Shown here: positions 38,919 to 47,172 of the stretch, one piece after another
Layout of the letters: each line of letters opens with the position of its first letter
Position numbering within the stretch: position 1 is the first letter of the stretch
Assembly: GCA_943788235.1 (NCBI GenBank)
Contig: CALSPM010000006.1
Location: forward strand, 1-64,000
Length of the DNA: 64,000 nt
Origin: an uncultured Cyclobacteriaceae bacterium
Lineage (GTDB): Bacteria; Bacteroidota; Bacteroidia; Cytophagales; Cyclobacteriaceae
Direction: 5' to 3'
Notes under the pieces: model-generated
Databases searched by the model: none
What the model was told of the DNA's origin: nothing
Seen by the model: only the letters and a program-made list of their open reading frames with translations
Translations under genes and position numbers: made by a program

Positions 38919-39680
38919 TTGGAGGATCCTAAAAGAATTACAAAAGTCGGCAGTATCCTGGTTTCTCAACCCAAACCAAGGGGGGATAAATCACCTTATT
39001 TTGGACTTGCTGAAAAGTACAATTTAAAGATTGATTTCAGGCCATTCATTCAGATCAATCCGATTGATGTCAAGGAATTCAGAAGGCAAAAAATCAATAT
39101 TTTAGATTTTAGCGCAGTAATCTTTACCAGCCGAAATGCGGTGGATCATTTTTTTAGGTTGGCTGCGGCAATGAAAGTAGAGACTCCTGCGGATATGAAA
39201 TATTTCTGTGTTTCAGAACAAACTGCCAACTATTTACAGAAATATATTGTCATAAGAAAGCGTAAGATTTTCTCTGGTCAGCGTACAGCCAAAGATTTGA
39301 TGGAATTGATAAAGAAGCACAAAACCGAAAAGTTTATCTTCCCCTGCTCAAGTATAAGGAAAAATGACATACCCAACTTCTTGAAAGAGAACGAGTATAC
39401 CTATGTTGAAGCCATTATTTATGAAACGGCTGCCAGCGACTTGTCAGATTTAGCAGACGTCAATTACGATATCATAGCATTTTTTAGTCCATCGGGCATT
39501 CACTCATTGTTAAAAAACTTTCCGGACTTCAAACAGAACAATACAAGAATTGCAGCCTTTGGGCCTACCACGGCAAAAGCGGTTACCGATGCGGGATTAT
39601 TCCTAGACATTCAAGCCCCGCATCCTAATGCACCTTCGATGACAGGGGCACTCGAACTTTATATAAAGAAAGCGAATTAA
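38919..39680 (+). CDS. hemD: Uroporphyrinogen-III synthase
   Basis: The 253-residue enzyme closes and rearranges hydroxymethylbilane to uroporphyrinogen III in tetrapyrrole synthesis. It starts at a TTG (MEDPKRITKVGSILVSQPKP), and SILVSQPKPRGDKSPYFGLAEKYNLKIDFRPFIQI is the N-terminus typical of Bacteroidota HemD. AVIFTSRNAVDHFF, FCVSEQTANYLQKY, IIYETAASDL, IIAFFSPSGIHSLLKNFPDF and AAFGPTTAKAVTDAGL are the usual two-domain hinge motifs. An enzyme of low conservation, but the combination is convincing. It likely shares a transcript with the DUF4271 gene. Confidence 0.88.
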   Translation: MEDPKRITKVGSILVSQPKPRGDKSPYFGLAEKYNLKIDFRPFIQINPIDVKEFRRQKINILDFSAVIFTSRNAVDHFFRLAAAMKVETPADMKYFCVSEQTANYLQKYIVIRKRKIFSGQRTAKDLMELIKKHKTEKFIFPCSSIRKNDIPNFLKENEYTYVEAIIYETAASDLSDLADVNYDIIAFFSPSGIHSLLKNFPDFKQNNTRIAAFGPTTAKAVTDAGLFLDIQAPHPNAPSMTGALELYIKKAN

Positions 39681-39781
39681 ATATATAAAAAACAAAGTGC
39701 TTCGGTCAATGTTATGGAGAATCGAACAAAATTCTTAAAGTCGGTAAGAAATTGTGACGAGTTACAAATTTTGAGAAGTAA

Positions 39782-40753
39782 ATGAGGGATAGATTTATTT
39801 TAACTGCTTTGGGAATATTGGGAAGCATCCTACTTAGCCTGTCTGTTCAGGCCCAAAATGATTTTTTTGTGGGTTATAGTATTATGAATCCGACCTTACA
39901 TAATCCAGCTTGGGTAGGTAACGAACGAATGGCTCATGTTATTTTGCAAGTGAGAAGTCAATGGACAGGTTATAAAACATCATTTGATGGAAAGGGAGGG
40001 GCACCGTCCTCTTTAGTGTTCAATATGTCGGTACCAGTCACCAAGAAGTTCTCTGGCATTGGTGTATCCCTATTGAATGAAACGATCGGCCCGGTTAATA
40101 ATATGGTCCTAAATTTACCGCTTTCCTATAAAATTGATTTCAATGAATCTGAACTTATTTTGGGTTTAATGCCCGGAATCATTTCTCGATCACAGAATTT
40201 CAATGAGTTACGCTTCAATGACTCCAGAGATCCCTTAAATAAAATCGAAACTAATGAGACACAAACTTTATTCAACTTAGCTGTGGGTGCCTTGTATTTA
40301 TTACCGTGGAATAGTTATGTTGGATTAAGTATTTCTAACCTTACGCAGCCGAAATTCAATTATGGTCTATCAGGGTTCTCCAATAAGTTTTTAACAAACT
40401 ACACCATCATGTTCGGTACATTCAGGACCTTAAAAAAGGGGTTAGAACTTAGACCAAATTTGGTTGTTAAAACAGATTTGAATACCTTGACCTTTGACTT
40501 AGGAGCCCGTTTTCAATATAACACCAGAATGTGGCTGGGCGCTTCTTACAGGTGGTCAGAAGCTTTTGTTGTCATGGGGGGCTATAGTTTGATGGAAAAA
40601 AATAGATTAAAATTAGGTTTTGCATTAGATTTAGTTGTTCAAGACAGTCAAGCGAAAAAGGCAACTTCTCAAGAGATTTATATAAGATACGATCTCTTAG
40701 ATTTTGTTATTGGAGGAAAAAAAAAGATAAAAACACCCAGATTTATAAACTAA
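39782..40753 (+). CDS. PorP/SprF-family type IX secretion membrane protein
   Basis: The 323-residue outer-membrane beta-barrel protein has a signal peptide (MRDRFILTALGILGSILLSLSVQAQ). QNDFFVGYSIMNPTLHNPAWVGNERMAHVILQVRSQWTGY is the diagnostic PorP/SprF start. Later strands such as GIGVSLLNETIGPVNNMVLNLPLSYKI, PGIISRSQ, NLTQPKFNYGL and LGASYRWSEAFVVMGGYSLMEKNRLKLGFALDL follow. Proteins of this family help secrete or anchor surface cargo in the type IX system. Its location directly before gldKLMN matches the core T9SS order in gliding Bacteroidota (PorP, GldK, L, M, N). No C-terminal frameshift is seen. Confidence 0.9.
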   Translation: MRDRFILTALGILGSILLSLSVQAQNDFFVGYSIMNPTLHNPAWVGNERMAHVILQVRSQWTGYKTSFDGKGGAPSSLVFNMSVPVTKKFSGIGVSLLNETIGPVNNMVLNLPLSYKIDFNESELILGLMPGIISRSQNFNELRFNDSRDPLNKIETNETQTLFNLAVGALYLLPWNSYVGLSISNLTQPKFNYGLSGFSNKFLTNYTIMFGTFRTLKKGLELRPNLVVKTDLNTLTFDLGARFQYNTRMWLGASYRWSEAFVVMGGYSLMEKNRLKLGFALDLVVQDSQAKKATSQEIYIRYDLLDFVIGGKKKIKTPRFIN

Positions 40754-40900
40754 TATGCTAAAATGCACATTGTTTTCAATATATACTATTGAATTTTTGG
40801 TGACTAATTTATATTCAGTTTATATTTAAGGCTGAAATTATCATGCGTAAGATTGCATTTGAAATTTATTATTATGATTGCAGTTCTAAGAAACCTAGTT

Positions 40901-41953
40901 ATGAGGATTAAAAAAAATACGAAATTACCGACGTTTCAGATACTGGGACTAGCGTTGACGTTTTCTAGTTGTGGTTTGATAGGAGGGTTATCTGGTGGCG
41001 GTGCATCAGTCGATCGAGGAGAGGTCTACGGTGTCCCAGATCGGGAAGGTTGGGAAATGACTAGACCCTTTGGTATGATGGCGGTAAGGGCAGGTACCTT
41101 TCACATGGGGCAAGCTGATGAAGATGTTGCCCACACCCAAATAAATTTCAATAAACAGATTACGATCAGTGCGTTTTTTATGGATGACACAGAAATAACA
41201 AATAACGAATACCGTCAGATGACCGAAAATTTAGCTGAGGCTTCTGATATAGAGTTGCCTGAGGGGGTTACGTTAGAACAAGTGCTTCCCGACACTACGG
41301 TATGGGTGAGTGACTTTACACACCACATGGGAGACCCTATGGTAGCTTACTATTGGTCTCATCCCGCTTTTGATGATTATCCTGTTGTTGGAGTTAACTG
41401 GAATGCGGCAAAATATTTTTGTGAGTGGAGAACTAACTATTTAAATGCCTACAGAGAAGAGCAGGGCCTACCCTTGATGCCTGAATTCCGACTTCCGTCT
41501 GAGGCAGAATGGGAATATGCGGCTAGAGGAGGAAGAGACATGGTTAAATACCCTTGGGGTAATCCGTACGCAAGAAATATGAAGGGATGTTTGCTCGCCA
41601 ATTTTAAACCAGGTCGCGGAAACTATTATGATGACGGATTCTCTTACGCCGCGCCCACGGCAACTTTTTTTGCCAATGATTATGGGCTCTATGACATGGC
41701 AGGTAATGTTGCCGAATGGTGTGAAGATGCTTATAATCCCTCTTCTGTTCCGTTGGTGTGGGATTTAAATCCGACTTATTACGACGATAGAATAGCGGAA
41801 AAAGTAACTAGAGGAGGTTCTTGGAAAGATATTGCTTATTTTATTGAAACGGGAACACGACAGTTTGAGCATAAGGATACGGCTCGAGCTTCACTTGGCT
41901 TTAGATGTGCCATGTCTTATATCGGAAGATCGACGCAATCATTTAATTTTTAA
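40901..41953 (+). CDS. gldK: GldK/PorK type IX secretion lipoprotein
   Basis: I start it at the ATG at 40901, giving MRIKKNTKLPTFQILGLALTFSSCGL with lipobox Cys24. The tracked TTG at 40853 adds an unlikely 16 residues. The protein, about 350 residues, is dominated by a formylglycine-generating-enzyme-like (SUMF1) fold: MMAVRAGTFHMGQAD, FFMDDTEITNNEYRQM, DYPVVGVNWNAAKYFCEWRTNYLN, RLPSEAEWEYAARGG, YDMAGNVAEWCED and VTRGGSWKDI. It forms the periplasmic ring with GldN beneath the outer membrane. It is the first of gldKLMN and is intact. Confidence 0.95.
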   Translation: MRIKKNTKLPTFQILGLALTFSSCGLIGGLSGGGASVDRGEVYGVPDREGWEMTRPFGMMAVRAGTFHMGQADEDVAHTQINFNKQITISAFFMDDTEITNNEYRQMTENLAEASDIELPEGVTLEQVLPDTTVWVSDFTHHMGDPMVAYYWSHPAFDDYPVVGVNWNAAKYFCEWRTNYLNAYREEQGLPLMPEFRLPSEAEWEYAARGGRDMVKYPWGNPYARNMKGCLLANFKPGRGNYYDDGFSYAAPTATFFANDYGLYDMAGNVAEWCEDAYNPSSVPLVWDLNPTYYDDRIAEKVTRGGSWKDIAYFIETGTRQFEHKDTARASLGFRCAMSYIGRSTQSFNF

Positions 41954-41980
41954 TAATTTAAAAACTAAAACTACAAAAAT

Positions 41981-42799
41981 ATGAGCGAGAAAAAAGGAGG
42001 CTTTATGGACTTATTGTTTACTACCATCATGCCCAAGGTATATGGTATAGGGGCGGCAGTTGTAATTGTAGGTGCTATGTTTAAAATCCTCCATTTACCA
42101 GGTTCTTCTATCATGCTCGGTGTAGGATTGACTGTGGAAGCAGTAATTTTCTTCTTGAGCGCTTTTGAACCACCACACCCTGATCCTGAATGGTCGAAAG
42201 TCTACCCCGAACTTGCACTTGATTACGATGGTCCGGCTGCTACACCTCCCCAAAAAAGGGCTGTACCGGCAGTAGCTGCTACAGGTGTTTCAGCACAAAT
42301 GGATAAAGTCATGGAAGATGCTAAAATAGGGCCAGACCTACTCAAAGGATTGGGTGATGGTATGAGAAATCTTGCTGACACTGCAAGTAAAATGTCAAAT
42401 CTTAGCGACGCTGCTGTAGCCACCAATGAATATGCTGACAATATGCGATCAGCATCAAAAACGCTCACCGAAATGAATAAATCCTACGGTATGTCCATGC
42501 AAGCACTGGGAGCAATGTCAGAAGCATCTAAGGGAGCAAAGGGTTACCAACAGCAAGTACTGACGGTTACGAAAAGCTTGAGTGCTTTGAACGCCTTGTA
42601 TGAAATGGAACTTCAAGATTCTCAAAGTCATACCAAAGCATTGAACAAATTTTATTCTAATGTTACAGATGCGTTAGAAAGTATGGCAGAAGCAGGCAAA
42701 GAGACGGCAGCTTTTCAAGTACAGTTGAATCAATTAACTTCTAACGTTGAGAATTTAAATAAAGTATATGGCGGTATGTTGACCGCCATGAAAAGTTGA
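41981..42799 (+). CDS. gldL: GldL/PorL type IX secretion motor stator
   Basis: The 272-residue inner-membrane protein starts MSEKKGGFMDLLFTTIMPKVYGIGAAVVIVGAMFKILHLPGSSIMLGVGLTVEAVIFFLSAFEPP. These two helices, with KILHLPGS between them, are diagnostic. Glutamate in the second helix (LTVEAVIFF) is in the position linked to proton flow. The C-terminal cytoplasmic part is a long helical region with few motifs. GldL forms a pentamer around a GldM dimer and makes the proton-driven rotary motor that powers T9SS and gliding. It begins 27 bp after gldK. Confidence 0.95.
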   Translation: MSEKKGGFMDLLFTTIMPKVYGIGAAVVIVGAMFKILHLPGSSIMLGVGLTVEAVIFFLSAFEPPHPDPEWSKVYPELALDYDGPAATPPQKRAVPAVAATGVSAQMDKVMEDAKIGPDLLKGLGDGMRNLADTASKMSNLSDAAVATNEYADNMRSASKTLTEMNKSYGMSMQALGAMSEASKGAKGYQQQVLTVTKSLSALNALYEMELQDSQSHTKALNKFYSNVTDALESMAEAGKETAAFQVQLNQLTSNVENLNKVYGGMLTAMKS

Positions 42800-42837
42800 T
42801 ACTTATCAATCAATTCAAAATGAACAAACGATAAATT

Positions 42838-44478
42838 ATGTCAGGAGGTAAAGAAACGGGACGTCAAAAAATGGTGGGTATGATGTATTTGGTGCTGACT
42901 GCTTTATTGGCGCTAAATGTAAGTAATACTATTATTGATAAATTCGTCTTTATTAATGAAAGCTTGGTAAGTGCAAATAATGAGACCCAAGATAGAAATA
43001 TCCAAATAATGGAGAGCATTGTTAAAACTGTTGATGAAACAGGCAATCGTGAGGCTGATTTAAAGGTTATGGAAGCGGCTCAATTAGTTCATGAGAAAAC
43101 GGATGCTTTAATGACAAAAATGGTTGCGCTCAAAGACACAATGGTTGCCATTACTGGGGGCTATATTGAGTATGAACCCAGCTACGTGGGCGATGCAAAA
43201 CATTTAGCAGGCAAAACAGACTATAGTAAGGTGGGACATTATATGATGCCTGTAGAAGAAGGGGGTCAAGGTAAGGGTCAAGAGGTAAAGGATCAATTAA
43301 ATGGTTTTGCTGAGGAGATTAAATCTATTATGGACGAATTTGGTGCGCCAGAATCAGAACTTTCTAAATTTAAGCCAATTGCAGTCGACGCGGTTGATGA
43401 TCCGGTTTACAATAAGGATCCTAATCAGCAGGGAAAAGTGTTTGCACAACTTGCATTTTCCGATTCTCCAACGCCAGCTTGTCTTGCGACTGTTGCCGAC
43501 TTCCAGTCGAAGATTTTGAGCTATGAAACTCGGGCAATGGCTTTTTTGTCGTCCAAAGTGGGTGCTGGAGATATTGCTTTTGACCAGATTGTGGCTATGG
43601 TTAGACCTGAGTCGAAATATGTTGCGGCCGGAACGCCTTACAAAGCAGAAATGTTCATCGCAGCCTCAGCTTCAGCAATTGTGCCGACAATGACTTATAA
43701 CGGTAAACCGATCAAAGTCGAAAGTGGTGTGGGCCTTGTAGAGTTTACCGCTTCTGCAAAATTTTCAGGAAAAGAAATGCAAAAGCGTCAAACCTTCGAA
43801 GCGGCCATCACCATTGATTTACCCGGTGGTGGAGATACCACTTATTCAAGTACTGAAGAGTATTTCGTGATGAAGCCGGTCATTCAGATTCAATCGGCGT
43901 CGGTAGGGGCACTTTATTTCAACTGTGGAAATAAGTTAGATGTTCAAGTACCTGCGTTAGGAACTACCTATAATCCGGTATTTTCTGCGAAAGGAGGATC
44001 TACGATTAAAGGAGCCACTGCAGGTGCAGTGACGATAGTACCCAACTCAAAAGAAGTGGTTTTGAGTGTTTCTAGTAATGGCAATAGAATTGGTTCAAGA
44101 ACTTTTGGCGTAAGACCCATCCCAGCGGTTGAAATTAAGGCTTTTTCGGATCGAGGAGAGGTGGACATTTCAAAAGGAATTCCTGCCAAAACACCGAGAT
44201 TATCTATAAGAGCAATTCCAGATGCAGGATTTAAGGAGTTTTTGCCGGATGATGCTAAATTCCAAGTGTCTCAAATCGTGGCTACATTGGTGAGTGGAGG
44301 GATAGGTAGGCAGAGTGTCAAAGGAAGTGGAAAATTAAACTTATCTGCCATTGCTTCTTCGGCGCGTAAGGGAGATATATTGGTATTAGAATTCAAGCAG
44401 GTGAAAAGGCAAAATTTTAAAGGGAATGTCGAAAATTTCAATGCATACAATCGAAGTATGTCAATCCCATTAAAATAG
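42838..44478 (+). CDS. gldM: GldM/PorM type IX secretion motor shaft
   Basis: The 546-residue protein starts MSGGKETGRQKMVGMMYLVLTALLALNVSNTIIDKF, a single membrane helix that carries the N-terminal Arg/Lys cluster. A long periplasmic part follows, with a helical D1 region (EADLKVMEAAQLVHEKTDALM) and three beta-sandwich domains such as YVAAGTPYKAEMFIAASASAIVPTMTYNGKPIKV and KLDVQVPALGTTYNPVFSAKGGSTIKG. The protein spans the periplasm to the GldKN ring and turns with GldL. It ends with FNAYNRSMSIPLK. The gene is intact, 38 bp after gldL. Confidence 0.95.
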   Translation: MSGGKETGRQKMVGMMYLVLTALLALNVSNTIIDKFVFINESLVSANNETQDRNIQIMESIVKTVDETGNREADLKVMEAAQLVHEKTDALMTKMVALKDTMVAITGGYIEYEPSYVGDAKHLAGKTDYSKVGHYMMPVEEGGQGKGQEVKDQLNGFAEEIKSIMDEFGAPESELSKFKPIAVDAVDDPVYNKDPNQQGKVFAQLAFSDSPTPACLATVADFQSKILSYETRAMAFLSSKVGAGDIAFDQIVAMVRPESKYVAAGTPYKAEMFIAASASAIVPTMTYNGKPIKVESGVGLVEFTASAKFSGKEMQKRQTFEAAITIDLPGGGDTTYSSTEEYFVMKPVIQIQSASVGALYFNCGNKLDVQVPALGTTYNPVFSAKGGSTIKGATAGAVTIVPNSKEVVLSVSSNGNRIGSRTFGVRPIPAVEIKAFSDRGEVDISKGIPAKTPRLSIRAIPDAGFKEFLPDDAKFQVSQIVATLVSGGIGRQSVKGSGKLNLSAIASSARKGDILVLEFKQVKRQNFKGNVENFNAYNRSMSIPLK

Positions 44479-44496
44479 ATTCAAAAATTAAGAAAG

Positions 44497-45337
44497 ATGA
44501 AAAAATTGTTATTTAGTTTTTATGTTTTGGTAATTCTTGTGGAAGTCCAGGCACAACGAGTGGAACCACCAGTGGCGGCAGCTGAGATAATCAAACCAGA
44601 GATTGATCCTATTCATATTTTTTGGAAAAAAAACGCTGTTTAGAAGATTAAACCTGTTACAAAGACAAAATGAACCATTTAATTCGAAAAATTCCGAGCT
44701 GTCGGCCTTGATGATTCAGGGAGCTAAAGATGGATTGCTCCAGCCCTATATGTCTGATTCATGTTTGCGACCTATGCCTGATGATGAATTCATATCGGCG
44801 CTGCAATATGAGATTCAAGGTGGAGGAGATGATTTCGGTTTTGGGGGTGGTTTTGGAGATGAGGCAGAAGAGGAAACTGATGGTGATGGAAAAAATTATA
44901 GTGATATTGATCCGACTGAATTTAATAAGATTTACATCAAAGAGGATCTTATTTTTGATCGTATGAGGTCAAGAATGTATTATTATATTAGGTCGCTTAC
45001 CATAGGGATTCCTGCCAATCCAAATTATGAAATTCAATTTGAAAAAAGGGTAGCTAGTTTTAGATATGATGATGTTGTCAAATTGTTCAGAGGACCTTAC
45101 AAAGACAAAGCTTACTGGTTTAACGAGCAAAATCCGGGGGCACATGTAAATTTAGCGGATGCATTGGAACTGAGACTCTTCAATGCACCGATAATAGGGG
45201 TATCTAATTCTCAGAATTTAGATATCAGACAGATGTTTGCTGACCAAATTGCTCAGGATCCCATGATGGCATTGATATTACAGCAACAAGCCGAGATGGA
45301 ATTGATGGAGTTCGAGAGTAATTTGTGGGAGAATTAA
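44497..45337 (+). CDS. gldN: GldN/PorN type IX secretion ring protein (frameshift in an A8 run)
   Basis: The true start is the ATG at 44497, with signal peptide MKKLLFSFYVLVILVEVQAQ, upstream of the tracked ORF. The mature protein reads EIIKPEIDPIHIFWKKTLFRRLNLLQRQNEPFNSKNSELSALMIQGAKDGLLQPYMSDS, then a Gly/Asp-rich loop (GGGDDFGFGGGFGDEAEEETDGDGKNY), and IYIKEDLIFDRMRSRMYYYIRSLTIG, ending in FNAPIIGV. About 280 residues. The reading frame breaks in TGGAAAAAAAACG near 44626; the downstream frame resumes at once with full homology. GldN binds GldK. The next gene, uvrC, is convergent. Confidence 0.92.
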
Positions 45338-45360
45338 GTAACATATACATACAATATTAT

Positions 45361-45390
45361 AAAAGGGAGTTATTGGATTCCCTTTTTTTT
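45361..45390. terminator. Bidirectional rho-independent terminator between gldN and uvrC
   Basis: AAAAGGGA and TCCCTTTT form an 8-bp stem around a 10-nt loop, followed by further Ts. It ends the gldKLMN transcript 24 bp past the stop. On the minus strand the same stem can act for uvrC, although the uvrC stop (45370-45372) falls inside the loop. Confidence 0.75.
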
Positions 45391-47172
45391 GTTGAAATAG
45401 TTATGCAGCCTTACTGCCAACTTATTGCCTATCGCATTTGTCAGAACAGAGACGGAGGCTTTTCTAATTTGGCTCAGTGTTTTAAATTTTGTAAGCAAAA
45501 GGGCCTTATTTTTAGGGCCTATACCTGGTATGCCATCCAGTATTGATGTAATAGAATCATTTGAACGAATGTTACGATGGTGGTTAATTGCAAATCTATG
45601 GGCTTCATCTCTGATAAATTGTAACAATTTAAGTGCGGAGGATTTCTTGCTGAGGTAAATAGGAATTGAATCTTCGGGAAAATAAATTTCCTCTAATCTT
45701 TTGGCAATTCCGATAATGGGGATTTTCCCGTATATGCCTAGGGTTTTTAGGGAGATACAAGCAGCACTTAGTTGGCCCTTTCCCCCATCTACTACGATGA
45801 GATCAGGTAGATCCTTATTCTCTGTTAACAGGCGTTTATATCTGCGGTGTATGATTTCGGTCATTGAAGAGAAGTCATCAGGGCCAATTACGGTTTTGAT
45901 ATTATAATGGCGATATTGCTGTTTCAATGGTTTTCCATTCTTAAAATATACCATACTCGCGGTAGGATGGGTGCCTTGTATGTTGGAGTTGTCAAAGCAT
46001 TCGATAACTCGAGGAATAGATTTTAACTTCAGATCATCTTGCAATTGCCATAGGGTACGCTCTGAAGCGTCTTGTTGTTTTGTTTTAATTCGCAGATGAT
46101 TCTGCTTGAACATAAATGCATTCTTTAGAGAAAGATCTAGTAATTTCTTCTTATCACCTATTTGTGGTATAATAATGTTGATGTTGGGCAGCTCAAAAAT
46201 GAAATTGGAAATGATGGTAGGGCTTTGGCTATTGAACTTTTGTCGGAGAATAGATACTGCGTAAGCCATGATTTCCTCTGTTTTCTCTTTGAGTCGAGAT
46301 TTAATCAAGACAGTTTCAGATGCTCTTATCGTACCCATTTCAATTTTCATAAAGTTGAGATAACTGTTGTCTTCTCCACTAAGGATGGTGACAATATCAA
46401 TATCTGTGATACTCGGATTGACAATCAATGATTTAGACTGAAAGGTTTCCAGTAATTGTAACTTAAACTTATATTCAGCTGCCAACTCAAATTTAAGGAG
46501 AGTGGCTGAGTGGTTCATATCTTCCTTAAGCCGTATTTTAATAGGGTGAATGATTCCTTTGAGGATGTGCTTGGCCTGATCGATTTCTTTTAAATAATCT
46601 TTTTCAGATTGGAGACCTTCACAGGGGCCTAAACAATTTCCGATATGATATTCGAGGCATACTTTGAATTTCAAGTTGTTAATGTTTTTCTCTGAAAGGT
46701 TGAGACTACATGATCTGACATGATAAAGTTTACTGATTAGGTCCAAAGCTTTATGCATAGCACGTACGCTGGTGTAAGGTCCGAAATAGGTACCCTTATT
46801 AGGGTCTACTTTCCGTGTAGCATATATTTTTGGAAATCGTTCGCGGGTAACGACCAGAAAAGGGAATGTTTTATCGTCCTTTAGTAAGATATTGAATTTA
46901 GGTTGATTTTCTTTAATTAGGTTATTTTCTAACAGTAAGGCATCGTATTCAGAATTTACAATTGTGACCTCAATGGTATCGATCTGACTGACTAGTCGTT
47001 GTGTTTTTTTATTGAGTAAGTTTTTATTAGTAAAATAGCTAGCTACTCGATTTTTCAAAACCTTAGCTTTACCGACATATAGAAGAGTTCCTGAAGTATG
47101 AAAAAATTTATAAACACCCGGTTCTTTGGGTATATGATTGTAAGAAGTTTTATTAAACTGAAAATGTTCCAT
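45370..47172 (-). CDS. uvrC: Excinuclease ABC subunit C
   Basis: The 600-residue dual-incision nuclease of excision repair is full length. HIPKEPGVYKFFHTSGTLLYVGKAKVLKNRVASYF is the GIY-YIG domain and LEYHIGNCLGPCEG a Cys-rich site. LKFELAAEYKFKLQLLETF is the UVR region that contacts UvrB. PRVIECFDNSNIQGTHPTASMVYFKNGKP and LPDLIVVDGGKGQLSAA belong to the RNase-H-like C-terminal nuclease, and LDGIPGIGPKNKALLLTKF to the helix-hairpin-helix tail. It starts at an ATG directly adjacent to the PBP stop, so it probably follows PorW and PBP1A in one operon. Confidence 0.97.
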   Translation of the reverse strand: MEHFQFNKTSYNHIPKEPGVYKFFHTSGTLLYVGKAKVLKNRVASYFTNKNLLNKKTQRLVSQIDTIEVTIVNSEYDALLLENNLIKENQPKFNILLKDDKTFPFLVVTRERFPKIYATRKVDPNKGTYFGPYTSVRAMHKALDLISKLYHVRSCSLNLSEKNINNLKFKVCLEYHIGNCLGPCEGLQSEKDYLKEIDQAKHILKGIIHPIKIRLKEDMNHSATLLKFELAAEYKFKLQLLETFQSKSLIVNPSITDIDIVTILSGEDNSYLNFMKIEMGTIRASETVLIKSRLKEKTEEIMAYAVSILRQKFNSQSPTIISNFIFELPNINIIIPQIGDKKKLLDLSLKNAFMFKQNHLRIKTKQQDASERTLWQLQDDLKLKSIPRVIECFDNSNIQGTHPTASMVYFKNGKPLKQQYRHYNIKTVIGPDDFSSMTEIIHRRYKRLLTENKDLPDLIVVDGGKGQLSAACISLKTLGIYGKIPIIGIAKRLEEIYFPEDSIPIYLSKKSSALKLLQFIRDEAHRFAINHHRNIRSNDSITSILDGIPGIGPKNKALLLTKFKTLSQIRKASVSVLTNAIGNKLAVRLHNYFNKKKGIQ

